Source: CADEDH01 sp039201605
GTDB taxonomy: Bacteria; Actinomycetota; Acidimicrobiia; Acidimicrobiales; SZUA-35
DNA: 64,000 nucleotides
Direction of reading: 5' to 3'
NCBI GenBank assembly: GCA_039201605.1
Contig: JBCCRO010000012.1
Coordinates: forward strand, 84,700 to 148,699
Positions within the stretch are counted from its first letter, which is position 1. Every line of letters starts with the position of its first letter. The notes under the pieces were generated by a model that saw only the letters and a program-made list of their open reading frames with translations, was not told the DNA's origin and did not search any database. The translations under genes and the position numbers were made by a program. Below, piece by piece: positions 8,308 to 17,777 of the stretch.

Positions 8308-9879
8308 TCATCGCAGGGGTCCGGCCGCCTTGACCCTGAGACGGAGAATGTTGTCGGTCATGTAGGCCATGGTCAGCTCCTCCAACGAGATGATCTCGGT
8401 GGCGGCGGGGTCGGCCCCGATGGCGACGGCGGCGTCGATCGCCTCCTCCTTGGCCCGGGCGATCACGGCGTCACGACCGTCGTCGGTCACCGAGAACAGC
8501 TGGTCGATCTCGGCGCTGACCGAGGCGATGGCGGCCCCGATGGCGTTGGCCACGTCGAAATCGTTCGGCCGGATCACAGCGGAGGCGCCGGCCAGCGCGT
8601 CGGGGACGAGCACGCTCCCGCCGCCGACGGCGATCACCGGCTGATCGGAGCGACTCAGCTTCATGCGGTCGATGCCGCTCTCCAGCAGGTCGTCGACGGC
8701 GGCCAAGGCCCGGTCGGCCAGGGCGCCGTCGAGGGTGTCGACCGACTGCTCGCCGAACGTGGCCCGGCCGGTGCGGTTGGCCACGTCGCTCAGCGTCACC
8801 GTCGACCCGCCGAAGCACAGCGCCTCGGTGGTGAGGCGGTGGCCGACGCTCTCGGGGCCGAGGGTGACCGCCCCGCCCTCGCCCGAGCCGTCGACCACGG
8901 TGCCGCCGCCGAGGGCTACCGCCAGCAGGTCGGGCATGCGGAAGTTGGTGCGAACGCCACCGATCTCCACCGGGACCGCCGACTCCCGGGGGAAGCCGGA
9001 GGCCAGCACGCCGATGTCGGTCGAGGTGCCGCCGACGTCGATCACGACGGCGTTGGGGTGGCCGGAGAGGTGGGCGGCGCCCCGCATCGAGTTCGCCGGG
9101 CCGGAGCCGATGGTGAGCACCGGGAAGTCGAGGACCCGGTCGATGGCCATGAGGGTGCCGTCGTTCTGGGCGAAGTAGGGGACGGCGTCCATCTCGTGGC
9201 GGGTCAGGGCGTCGCCCAGCCCGTCGACGATGGCTCGGGCCACCGATAGCAGGGCGGCGTTGAGGACGCAGGCGTTCTCCCGCTCGAGCAGGCCGATCGA
9301 GCCGAGTGACCCGCTGAGCGAGATGCGGGCGTCGGGGTGGATCTCCCGGATCAGATCGGCGACCCGGATCTCGTGGGCGTCGGACACCGGGGCGAACACG
9401 CTGGCCACGGCGAAGGCGTCGGGCAGTGGGTCGAGCGAGCTGACGAAGGCGCGCACCGCGTCCTCGTCGAGGGGCACCTGCTCCGAGCCGTCGAACTCGA
9501 AGCCGCCGTCGATGATCACCTCACCGGCCGATACCACCTTGCGGAGATCGTCGGGCCAGGTCCACAGGGGTGGCACCGAGTAGGTGGCCGGACCCCCGAT
9601 GCGGAGCACGGCCACCCGGGCCAGCTCACGGCGTTCGAGGACGGCGTTGGTGGCGTGGGTGGTGCCGAGCATGACCCGGCCGATGGCCGAGGCCTCGACG
9701 CCGGCCGTGGTCAGCACCGCCTCCATGGCGTCGCTTATGCCACCGACGATGTCGGCCGTGGTGGGCGACTTGTGCTTGGCCAGCACCTGGAGCGACCCGT
9801 CGAGGATGACGGCGTCGGTGTTGGTGCCGCCGACGTCGATGCCGAGTCGATAGCCGCTTGCGGGGGTCGTCTCAGCCAT
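8308..9879 (-). CDS. Hydantoinase/oxoprolinase family protein (HyuA-like)
   Basis: A 523-residue protein of the HyuA/oxoprolinase ATPase superfamily, whose members open five-membered cyclic amides (hydantoin, 5-oxoproline) with ATP. The actin/hexokinase-like phosphate loops are visible: GIDVGGTNTDAVIL at residues about 13-26, GTTHATNAVLE near 70-80, and VVIDVGGTSTDIGVL mid-protein. At about 520 residues it is HyuA-size, without the HyuB-like half of full oxoprolinase. No HyuB gene is adjacent; a DUF917 gene precedes it with an 8-base overlap, a pairing common to this subgroup. It probably acts on the compound imported by the downstream ABC genes. Confidence 0.85.
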   Translation of the reverse strand: MAETTPASGYRLGIDVGGTNTDAVILDGSLQVLAKHKSPTTADIVGGISDAMEAVLTTAGVEASAIGRVMLGTTHATNAVLERRELARVAVLRIGGPATYSVPPLWTWPDDLRKVVSAGEVIIDGGFEFDGSEQVPLDEDAVRAFVSSLDPLPDAFAVASVFAPVSDAHEIRVADLIREIHPDARISLSGSLGSIGLLERENACVLNAALLSVARAIVDGLGDALTRHEMDAVPYFAQNDGTLMAIDRVLDFPVLTIGSGPANSMRGAAHLSGHPNAVVIDVGGTSTDIGVLASGFPRESAVPVEIGGVRTNFRMPDLLAVALGGGTVVDGSGEGGAVTLGPESVGHRLTTEALCFGGSTVTLSDVANRTGRATFGEQSVDTLDGALADRALAAVDDLLESGIDRMKLSRSDQPVIAVGGGSVLVPDALAGASAVIRPNDFDVANAIGAAIASVSAEIDQLFSVTDDGRDAVIARAKEEAIDAAVAIGADPAATEIISLEELTMAYMTDNILRLRVKAAGPLR

Positions 9880-10942
9880 GGATCTCCTCCACCGGGACGT
9901 AGTCGAGGTCGTAGGAGAAGGCCCGGGGGCCGACGACGGCGAGGGCCTCGGGGCTGCGCCACACGGGGTCGCAGGGCAGGGCGATCACCACCACCCGTTG
10001 GCCGTAGCGGAGTAGCTCGGTGACGATCGGACGGGCGCTGTGGACGTCGACCACGGTGATGATGTCGGGCACCATCGCCAGCACCTTGCCGTCCTCCATC
10101 ACCACGGCGTTCTCGTTTTGGAATTCCATCCGCAGCAGGCGACCGGTGTCGGCGCCGGTGCCCTCGATCACGGCCGAGCCCTTGGCGAAGCCGTCGGTGG
10201 TCTGACGGTCGACGTCGGCCACCTTGCCCTCGACCAGGGCGAAGCCCTCGACGGCGGTGCACAGGGTGGCGATCGGGTCGTCGGTGGCCTCGAGCAGCAG
10301 GCGACCGACCTCGATGGCCCGACTCATCGACCGGGGCACGGCGGCCTTCTTGGCCTGGGCCACCGTCATCGGGTAGAGGCACATCGAGGCCTCGCCACCC
10401 ATGGCCCCGACCACGGTGCGGACCAGGGTCTCGGCCCACTTGGCCGTCACCGTGGTGAACGAGACGATGTTGCCCCGCTCGTCGGTCATCACCACCGGGC
10501 TGATGTCGATGCCGGCGATGGCGGCCGTGGTCATCTGCAGCTCGGGGAAGGCCCGGCCCATCAGGTCGCAGTCGACGACGGGGAGCCCGCTGCGGGCGGC
10601 CCAGGTGAGGGGGAGCACCCCGTTGATCCCGCCCAGCTCGCCGCTCGAATAGGCGGCGACCCGGCGACCGAGCTGCTGTTCGATCGCCGCCCGCAGCCGT
10701 TCGCCCTCATCGCCGGAGGCGAACTTCTCGGCCATGACGGTGGGAGCGCCGACCATGGCCGCCGGCAGGATCAGGTCGTCGTCGTCGAGTTCGTCGAGGT
10801 CCACCAGCGTGAGTGGCCCCGACTGCTCGAGCGCCCGGCGGGCCATCAGGTTGCCGAGCAGCGGGTCGCCACCGCCGCCGGCCCCGAAGACGGCGGCGCC
10901 GAGCGTCAGCCAGTCCAGCTCCTGTTCTCCGATCTGCATCAC
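9872..10942 (-). CDS. DUF917 family protein
   Basis: First gene of the five-gene operon: 356 residues from GTG 10942, or 355 from the next codon, ATG 10939. GTG is preferred because TAGCGT (minus, 10955 to 10950) lies 7 bases before it, giving a leaderless start. The N terminus (FGAGGGGDPLLG) and the ELGGINGVLPL, DCDLMGRAFPE and VDVHSARPI segments are typical of DUF917 proteins, which regularly sit beside hydantoinase/oxoprolinase genes. Their biochemical role is not established; partner or subunit of the HyuA-like enzyme is the usual guess. The divergent PucR gene is the likely regulator. Confidence 0.85.
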   Translation of the reverse strand: MMQIGEQELDWLTLGAAVFGAGGGGDPLLGNLMARRALEQSGPLTLVDLDELDDDDLILPAAMVGAPTVMAEKFASGDEGERLRAAIEQQLGRRVAAYSSGELGGINGVLPLTWAARSGLPVVDCDLMGRAFPELQMTTAAIAGIDISPVVMTDERGNIVSFTTVTAKWAETLVRTVVGAMGGEASMCLYPMTVAQAKKAAVPRSMSRAIEVGRLLLEATDDPIATLCTAVEGFALVEGKVADVDRQTTDGFAKGSAVIEGTGADTGRLLRMEFQNENAVVMEDGKVLAMVPDIITVVDVHSARPIVTELLRYGQRVVVIALPCDPVWRSPEALAVVGPRAFSYDLDYVPVEEIHG

Positions 10943-11041
10943 GCCGATGACGCTAGATCGGCGCACCGTCGCCGTCTTCAGTCGTCTCCACGAATCGCCG
11001 GCCGTTCTTGTGCACTCTGCATAAAACGATACGGTTCTGCC
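10943..11041. promoter_or_regulatory. PucR/DUF917 divergent promoters and imperfect operator
   Basis: Minus strand: TAGCGT at 10955-10950 for the DUF917 operon. Plus strand: TTGTGC (11008-11013), 16 bases, then TACGGT (11030-11035), with the PucR ATG 6 bases later. An inverted repeat TTGTGCA-CTC-TGCATAA (11008-11024, one mismatch) covers the PucR -35, a natural site for autoregulation. Confidence 0.5.
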
Positions 11042-12577
11042 ATGGCGGACGTCACACAACCGACAGGCCCGGCGGGAACCGGCGGCTCGATCACCACCGC
11101 CGTGCCGCTCTCGGCCCTGGCCGACGCCGTCGCCCTCGACCCCGACTCGGCTCGCTTCGCCGCCAACCCGGTCACCCGCGTCCAGGCCGCCAGCGACCTG
11201 GCCTCCATCGAGGCGGCCGAGGCCGGCGATCTGGTGGTACTCGACCCGTCCCTGCACCGGGCGGTGTCGGGCTACCGGTTCGATCTCGCCGTCGGGCGGG
11301 CGGGGGATGGCGTGGCCGCCATCGTCGGCGGCTCGCCCGGCGCCACCGGCCGCCGGGTGCTGGCCAACGCCGGTATCGCGCTGGCCACCCTCGCCCCCGG
11401 ACACGACGTCGCCTCCCTCGCCGTGCTGCTTCGGGATCTCAGCCGGGGCAGCCAACAGGCCGAGCTGGCCGCACTCGAGCGGCTGGTCGACGCCACGGCC
11501 GACTGCGCGGGCGCCGCCGACATCGACGAGCTGCTCGGCCACGTCGAGCGGACCCTCGGCCGCCCGACCCACCTGTCGCGCACGCCGCACGACGACCGGG
11601 ACCGACCGATCCGGGTGCAGGGCGTGATCCGCTGGTACCTCGTGGTCGAGGGCGCGGCGGGAAGCGCCCTGCTCGACTCGGTGCTGTCCCACGTGGCCCG
11701 CCACATCGAGACCGTCCTCCAGGCCGATTTCGACGCCCGCGAGCTGCCGGAGGCCACCCGATCGGAGCTGATCAACGAGATCCTGCTGAGCGACGTCGGC
11801 ACCTGGGCCGACGCCGCCGGTCGACTGCGCCGGGCCGGGTTCCCCCTCGACGGGTCACACTGTGCGATCCGGGTCGACTGTCAGGATCCGACGGCCTCGT
11901 CCGCCACCACCTCCGAGGCCGCGGTGTCGACCTATCGGGCCCAGCAGCGCATCGCCGAGTTGCTGCTCGAAGGGGCCCGTCGGGTCGACGGCGTCTGGAC
12001 CCGGGCCGGCACCGCCACCTCGGTCGTGCTCCTGTCGAGCCGCACCACCTCGCATGGCGAATTGATCAGTCGCGACGTGGCCGAAGCCGCCACCAGGGCC
12101 GTCGATCAAGCCCGACCGGCGCTCGGCTCCCTGGAGCTCCACGTCGGGGTGGGAACGCCGCATCCGGGCCTCCCCGGGCTGCGGACCAGCGTCAACGAGG
12201 CGACGACGGCGGTGCGGTCGGCCCGCGACCACCGCCGACCGAATCAGCCCCAGTTCTTCGACCGCCTGGGGTTCGGGCGAGCCCTGCTCCAGTGGGCCGA
12301 GATCGACGGCATCCGCTCGGTCGTCGACGAACTGCTGGCCCCCCTCCTCGACCAAAGCCCCCAGCGGGCGGCGGAGTCATTGGAGACGCTGCGGACCTAC
12401 CTGGCCTCTGGCCGCAACGTGTCGTCGACGGCCGCCACCCTCCACCTGCACCGCAACACCATCCGCTATCGGATCGAGCGCATCACCGACCGGCTCGCGG
12501 TCGACCTCGACGATCCCGACGAACGACTGCTTCTCGAACTGGCCTGCCGCCTGGTGGCGGCCGAGCGGCCGACCTGA
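11042..12577 (+). CDS. PucR/CdaR family transcriptional regulator
   Basis: A 511-residue regulator. The N-terminal third resembles a PucR ligand-sensing domain (VTRVQAASDLASIEAAEAGDLVVL region), the middle a GGDEF-like/CdaR central domain, and the C-terminal 50 residues a PucR helix-turn-helix (TLRTYLASGRNVSSTAATL, then HRNTIRYRIERI). PucR proteins control purine, allantoin and other nitrogen-ring catabolism genes. This gene is divergent from the DUF917, hydantoinase and ABC operon, so control of that operon by its substrate is the obvious reading (inference). The start is leaderless: TACGGT ends 6 bases before the ATG. Confidence 0.9.
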   Translation: MADVTQPTGPAGTGGSITTAVPLSALADAVALDPDSARFAANPVTRVQAASDLASIEAAEAGDLVVLDPSLHRAVSGYRFDLAVGRAGDGVAAIVGGSPGATGRRVLANAGIALATLAPGHDVASLAVLLRDLSRGSQQAELAALERLVDATADCAGAADIDELLGHVERTLGRPTHLSRTPHDDRDRPIRVQGVIRWYLVVEGAAGSALLDSVLSHVARHIETVLQADFDARELPEATRSELINEILLSDVGTWADAAGRLRRAGFPLDGSHCAIRVDCQDPTASSATTSEAAVSTYRAQQRIAELLLEGARRVDGVWTRAGTATSVVLLSSRTTSHGELISRDVAEAATRAVDQARPALGSLELHVGVGTPHPGLPGLRTSVNEATTAVRSARDHRRPNQPQFFDRLGFGRALLQWAEIDGIRSVVDELLAPLLDQSPQRAAESLETLRTYLASGRNVSSTAATLHLHRNTIRYRIERITDRLAVDLDDPDERLLLELACRLVAAERPT

Positions 12578-12857
12578 GCGCCGACCGCCCGGTTCCGCCT
12601 TCCGCCGACCAGGCCGCCGTGCGCCGCCGGCGGCGTCCACCGGTGAGAGCGGGTTTGCCGCATCCCTCGCCCCCACCGGCGACGACCCGACGCTGTCGAG
12701 GGGATTGTGGAGACCCTCAAGAGATGTTCCGTGCCGTCTAATGACACGATATGCCACCTATCAGACCGAAGCAAGGGGACAGAGCCCGGTTTGGGCCGGT
12801 CGGCGGAGACGGGTCGCCACCTGGGGTGACGATGCCGTGGGCGGATACCGCCGACGG
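12578..12857. other. 280-base gap between convergent genes
   Basis: No convincing gene. The self-complementary CGCCGCCGGCGGCG at 12622-12635 could form part of a terminator for the PucR gene. The stretch near 12720-12770 is somewhat richer in A/T but holds no clear site. Confidence 0.4.
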
Positions 12858-15800
12858 TCAGGGGCGCTCGGCCAGCTTGCCGATGGCGTCGGCCACCAGA
12901 CCGGCGGCCTGGATGGCGGGATCGTCGGTCCGACCCAGCCGCTGCTGGCGACCGAACACCTCGAGGATCTCCTCCCACCGCAGGCGCCGATCGTCGGTCA
13001 TCACCCCTCGGAGATCGGCCAGGCGCAACAGGTTGGCCTCGGCGTCGCCGGTGAGCGACTGGGCCTCGGCCTGGTAGTGGTCGTCGATCACGGCCGCCAC
13101 CTCGGCGGCCGTCATGGCCGGCAGCAGTCGGGCCGCCATGCGCACCATGTTGCGGTAGGAGCCCTGGAGCAGGAAGGCGGGCTCGGTCCGATAGTCGGCG
13201 TCGGTGGCGGCGGAGGCGATGTACTGCCGGTTGACGGCGAGCACGACCTCCTGCACCGCCCGCAGATGGCCGAGCAGGGCGACGATGTCGGCCACCTCAG
13301 CCGAGGAGTAGGGGTGGCTGAGGCGTGACTCGTCGAGCGGCTCCCCCGCCGCCGCCCGGAGGAACAGCTCGATGTCGGCCCGCTCCCGCCCCGCCAGCAC
13401 GGCCGAGACCGGGTTGGCCGTCAGCGAGTTCTCCAGGTAGGACAGGGCGAACAGCTCGCCGTTCTCCCCGCCCACCACGTCGCCCAGATTGAACGTGTCG
13501 GCCCGGTTGGCCAGCATGTCCGGTATCCGGAACCGCTCGCCCGACTCGGTGTAGGGGTTGCCGGCCATGACGACGGCGAAGCGCTTGCCCCGCAGATCGA
13601 ACGTGGTCGGCGCACCCTGCCACACCCCGTCGATCCGGCGCTGGGCGTCGCACAGCGAGATGAACCGCTGGAGCAGCTCTGGGCTGGTGTGCTGGATGTC
13701 GTCGACGTACAACATCACGTTGGTGCCGAGGGCGAAGGCCATGTTGATCCGCTCCAGCTCCTGGCGGGCGGCGGCATTGGGGGCCTGACCGGGGTCGAGC
13801 GACGTCACGTCGTGGCCGAGGCTGGGGCCGGAGATCTTGACCAGGGCCATGCCCAGGCGGTCGGCCAGGTAGTCGACCAGGGTCGTCTTGCCGTAGCCCG
13901 GGGGCGACAGCAGCATCAGCAGACCCGACCGCTGGCCGGTGGTGTCCCCGGCCCCGCCGATCTGGCGGACGAGGTTGGCCCCGATCAGCGGCAGGTACAC
14001 GTCGGTGATCAGGCGGTTGCGGACGAAGCCCTCGGGCACCCGGGGCTCGATGTCGTCGAGGCGCAGGGTGTCGGCCACCTCGGCGATCGCCCGGCGGCGC
14101 TCGGCCGAGAACGTCTTGTGGGAGGGCACCACGTCCCGCCGGTGGGCGGCGGCGGCATCGAGCAGCTCGTCGATCCGCCCTTCGAACCGGCCGTCGACCA
14201 CCGTGGGGTGGCGACCGATCAGCCCGTCGACCTCGATCGTCAGCTCGACGTCGCCCACCACGTCGACGGCCACGTCGGGCAGACACACGAGGGCCGACAG
14301 CTCGGGCACGGCGTGACCGAGCCCGGCGTCGTCCGCGCCGGCGGCCACCAGGTCGGCCATGACCGAGCGGAGGCCGGCGACGTCGGGCCGGTCACCCCCG
14401 AGGAGGTGGGTGCGGGCCTTGGCCACCGCCGGCGTCTTGCGCAGCCTGGCGGCCAGAGCGTCCACCCGCTTCTCCACGCCGAAGCGCAGACCTCCGGCGC
14501 CGTCGATGCGGGCCAACTCCACCAGCAGGTAGGTGGCCGCGGCCTCGTCGATGGCGAAGTCGGCGGCGGCCGCGGCGGCCAGCTCCGTGGTGTCGGCGTC
14601 GACCTCGGCCAGGGCCCGGCCCCGGGCCTCCCAGCGGGCGCGCCCCTCGGGATGGGCCTCGAACCAGGCGAGCATCGCCGCCGCCCGGGTCGGACCCGGG
14701 GTGAGCAACGGCCCGGCGTCGGCGGCGGCTGAGGCGATGCCGACGAGCAGGCGGACGGTGTCGAGGTCGTGGACGCCCCGGTCGTAGCCCTCGTCGAGCC
14801 GATCGGCCATCTCGGCGTGCACCAGGTCGAGCAGGGCCCGGTCGGTGGCCTCGGCGGTGCGGGCACCCTGGCCGGCGGCGAGGGCGGCGACGACGTCGGC
14901 CCGCCGGTTGGCGAACAGCTCGGCGGCCAGGAAGGCCGAGCGGTACAGCTGCGGGGTCTCCGACGGGAGCGGGTCGTTCCACCGGTCGCGGTGGGCGGTG
15001 AGGGCGGGATCGTCGAGCGGGATGCGGAGATCGGTTCCGGTGAGGGCCGCCTCCAGGCCGTCGCCCACCGGGGTGATGGTGAGGTTGCGGGCTCGGGCGT
15101 CGACCGAGAAGCGGTGCTCGCCGAAGCGGACCTGATCACCGTCGTAGAGTTCCAACCGGTCCCGCAGCGCCCGCTGGGCGTCGTCACCGGCCCGACCGAG
15201 CGCCGACTGCAGCTCGTCGGCCCGGACGGCCTCGCCCAGCTCACGCAGCTGGTCGATCAGGCTCCGGGCCCGCTGGGCCGCCGGGTCGGCGGCGAAGAAA
15301 CCCGCCACCTCGGCCGCCGTCGTCAGTTCGGCGGCCCGGGAGGCCAGCCGGTCGATGTTGCGACGGGCGGCCGAGGCCAGCTGGTCGGCCAGGCGGAGGC
15401 GGTCCTCCACCAGACGCTGGCGCTTGGCCCCGATCGTCTCCTCCACCTGATCCCGCCGGGCGGCCAGCTCGGCCAGCTGGGCCTCGGTGCGGGGGGCGGC
15501 GGTCTCCAGTGCTTCGAGCTGACCGAGCAGCCGGGTCAGGGTGTCGTCGCACTCCTCGGGGGTGTCGACCCGGGCCAGGCTGGTGGTGAGGGCCTGGGCC
15601 AGGAGCCCGAGCTCGGTGGTGAAGGCGGCGCCGTGCTCGGCCTCGACCAGGGTGTCGTGGCGGGCTTCGATACGGCCCCGGACCTGATTGAGCCCGGCGG
15701 CGACCTGGGCCACCTGTTCGAGGACGGCGGTGCGGACGGGGAGGTTGTCGATCTCCAGGTCGCCGACGGTGGCGGTGACCAGATCGAGGTCGGCGGCCAC

Positions 15801-17777
15801 CTGGTCGGTCTCGGCCAGCAGCTCGCCGGCCTCGGCCGCCGTGGTCACCCCGCCGAGGCGGGTGGTGAGGGCGTCGAACTGTTCGCCGTAGTGGGCGAAG
15901 GCGCCGTCGGAGGCCAGATGCTCGGCGGCCTCGGCGGCCACCGTGGCCAGCTGCTCCTCGGCGCTACCGACCAGGCCGTCGAGCCGGTCGGTGTCGATCT
16001 CCCGCTGATCCCGAAGGGTCAGCAACCGACCGAGGTGGATGCGGATCTCCGACAGGGTGGCGATGAAGGCGGCGGCCGTGGCGGGCGGAGCCTGACGCAG
16101 GGCGCGGATCAGGTCCTGCTGCTCGGTGGCGGCGGCGTCGAGCTCGGCGGCGGCCGCGGCCCGGATCTCCTGCACCTGCTCGAACTGGCCGATGATCTCC
16201 TCGGCCACGGTGCGCACGTCGCGGGTGGGGGCGGCCAGGTCACCGACGTCGGACGAGGCGTACCAGTGCTGGTGGGTGTCGAGCACCCGGCCGGCCTGGG
16301 AGATAACATCGGCGAAGGTCGCGGTGGACGGGGCGACGTCGCGGATCAGGCGTCGCAGAGCCAGGGCGTCGCCGATGCCCGACACCAGGTCGGCGTTGCC
16401 GATGCGGTTGAGGGGGCCGGCGTCGTGCGGTTGGGAGGCGTAGTACTCGGCGGAGCAGAACGGGGTGTCCCACACCTGGATCGGGTGGACGGTGACCGGC
16501 TCGGCCTCCTCCCGGAACACCACCATGCGGCCGTCGTCGAACAGGCAGTGGCCGTGACACCAGATCGGGTTGACGACGTCCTGGCGGACCAGGTTGTAGG
16601 GCAGCAGGATCGAGCGACCGCCCTCGTTCTCGTGGAACACGTAGAGCACGTCCTCACCGTTGGGCGAGGTGACGATCTCCTGCAGCTCCATGCCCTCGAC
16701 GTTGAAGTCGAACAGGCGCTCCTCCCCGGTGCGGAGGTAGACGCCGGAGGGGAAGATCAGGCCCTGACGGTTGGGCAGCTCGCGGAAGGCGGCGCCGATG
16801 GCGTCGAGGCGGACGGCGGAGTCGACCAGCAGGTTGACCACGTAGTAGCGGTCGGCCTCTTCGGTGTAGGGCCTGAGCCGAAGCAGGACCAGATCGCCGA
16901 GCACGGTGTAGGCCAGGGCGCAGTCCTCCAGGGTCTGCTCCCGCTCGACGGTCTCCTCCAGCAGCGGGCGGTGCCCGGCGGTGCCGTCGTCGAGCATGAT
17001 GCGGACCTTGCCCCGGCGGGGCGAGAGCAACACCCGGTCGGCGACGAGGAAGAACTCGCCGTCGTGGTTGTCGTCGCGGCCGGCCGCGGTCCACGTCAGC
17101 TCGGTCGGTGGCAGGAACCGATGGTCGCGGTCGCCCTTGTCGTCGACGTAGTAGAGGCGGCCGTGGGTGATCTGCCACCGCATGACGACGAGGCTGGTGG
17201 CGCTGCGGGCGGTGCGGAAGACGGCCAGCAGCTTGTCGCCGGCCCGGTACAGCTGCTGGAGGCGGGCCTGCTTGTAGTAGGTGAAGAGGTGGGCGAAGTC
17301 CGACCGGAAGCGCTCGTCGTCGAGGACCGAATCCGCCAACCCGCCCGGGTTGGGAGCGATGTCGACCTGCGGAACCCGGCCGGGTTCCCCGCCGCGGGGT
17401 TCCCCGACGCCGTCACCATCGACGCCATCGGCGCCATCGCCGCTGCCATCGCCGTCGCCGTCTCCGTCGCTGAAGGAGAAGCCGTGGACGCCGAACACGT
17501 CCTCGGGGCGCATCTCACCGGTGGCCCGTACCGGCGCGTTGTAGCCGAGGAGCAGCTGATCGCCGACGGCGGCCACGTCCCGGGGCACGACGGCGGTCGC
17601 CGTCCGCACCCGATTGGTGGCGATGACCTCCAGGGTGGAGGAGCCGAAGGCCTCGGTCCGTCGCCGGTTGAGGCTCTCGGCCCGGGTGGCAAGCTCCTCG
17701 GCCGCCGCGGTGAGGCGGCTGAGGAGCAGGTCGTAGGTGCCGGTGGCGACCGGTTCCGACGGTGCCCCGTCGGTCAT
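12858..17777 (-). CDS. Giant AAA+ ATPase (DUF3686/'DNA repair ATPase' type) of the flotillin module
   Basis: A 1639-residue cytoplasmic protein. The first ~550 residues look like the beta-rich N-terminal region of DUF3686-type ATPases, often labelled DNA repair ATPase without experimental proof. About residues 560-950 are Leu/Ala/Glu-rich and probably coiled coil. A C-terminal AAA+ domain has Walker A SPPGYGKTT near residues 1288-1298, Walker B VMLYVDDI near 1357 and sensor-1 VVMAGNP. Residues about 102-130 are an unusual Gly/Asp repeat (DGDGDGDG and similar), probably a flexible or metal-binding insertion. The ATG overlaps the flotillin stop by 1 base (TGATG), so the two proteins are probably made in proportion and work together at the membrane. 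Confidence 0.85.
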   Translation of the reverse strand: MTDGAPSEPVATGTYDLLLSRLTAAAEELATRAESLNRRRTEAFGSSTLEVIATNRVRTATAVVPRDVAAVGDQLLLGYNAPVRATGEMRPEDVFGVHGFSFSDGDGDGDGSGDGADGVDGDGVGEPRGGEPGRVPQVDIAPNPGGLADSVLDDERFRSDFAHLFTYYKQARLQQLYRAGDKLLAVFRTARSATSLVVMRWQITHGRLYYVDDKGDRDHRFLPPTELTWTAAGRDDNHDGEFFLVADRVLLSPRRGKVRIMLDDGTAGHRPLLEETVEREQTLEDCALAYTVLGDLVLLRLRPYTEEADRYYVVNLLVDSAVRLDAIGAAFRELPNRQGLIFPSGVYLRTGEERLFDFNVEGMELQEIVTSPNGEDVLYVFHENEGGRSILLPYNLVRQDVVNPIWCHGHCLFDDGRMVVFREEAEPVTVHPIQVWDTPFCSAEYYASQPHDAGPLNRIGNADLVSGIGDALALRRLIRDVAPSTATFADVISQAGRVLDTHQHWYASSDVGDLAAPTRDVRTVAEEIIGQFEQVQEIRAAAAAELDAAATEQQDLIRALRQAPPATAAAFIATLSEIRIHLGRLLTLRDQREIDTDRLDGLVGSAEEQLATVAAEAAEHLASDGAFAHYGEQFDALTTRLGGVTTAAEAGELLAETDQVAADLDLVTATVGDLEIDNLPVRTAVLEQVAQVAAGLNQVRGRIEARHDTLVEAEHGAAFTTELGLLAQALTTSLARVDTPEECDDTLTRLLGQLEALETAAPRTEAQLAELAARRDQVEETIGAKRQRLVEDRLRLADQLASAARRNIDRLASRAAELTTAAEVAGFFAADPAAQRARSLIDQLRELGEAVRADELQSALGRAGDDAQRALRDRLELYDGDQVRFGEHRFSVDARARNLTITPVGDGLEAALTGTDLRIPLDDPALTAHRDRWNDPLPSETPQLYRSAFLAAELFANRRADVVAALAAGQGARTAEATDRALLDLVHAEMADRLDEGYDRGVHDLDTVRLLVGIASAAADAGPLLTPGPTRAAAMLAWFEAHPEGRARWEARGRALAEVDADTTELAAAAAADFAIDEAAATYLLVELARIDGAGGLRFGVEKRVDALAARLRKTPAVAKARTHLLGGDRPDVAGLRSVMADLVAAGADDAGLGHAVPELSALVCLPDVAVDVVGDVELTIEVDGLIGRHPTVVDGRFEGRIDELLDAAAAHRRDVVPSHKTFSAERRRAIAEVADTLRLDDIEPRVPEGFVRNRLITDVYLPLIGANLVRQIGGAGDTTGQRSGLLMLLSPPGYGKTTLVDYLADRLGMALVKISGPSLGHDVTSLDPGQAPNAAARQELERINMAFALGTNVMLYVDDIQHTSPELLQRFISLCDAQRRIDGVWQGAPTTFDLRGKRFAVVMAGNPYTESGERFRIPDMLANRADTFNLGDVVGGENGELFALSYLENSLTANPVSAVLAGRERADIELFLRAAAGEPLDESRLSHPYSSAEVADIVALLGHLRAVQEVVLAVNRQYIASAATDADYRTEPAFLLQGSYRNMVRMAARLLPAMTAAEVAAVIDDHYQAEAQSLTGDAEANLLRLADLRGVMTDDRRLRWEEILEVFGRQQRLGRTDDPAIQAAGLVADAIGKLAERP

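Noticed and set aside
12858..17777. Calling the giant ATPase a DNA repair protein
   Set aside because: That label is an annotation habit for the family; its coupling to a flotillin argues for a membrane role and no DNA-binding motif is visible.
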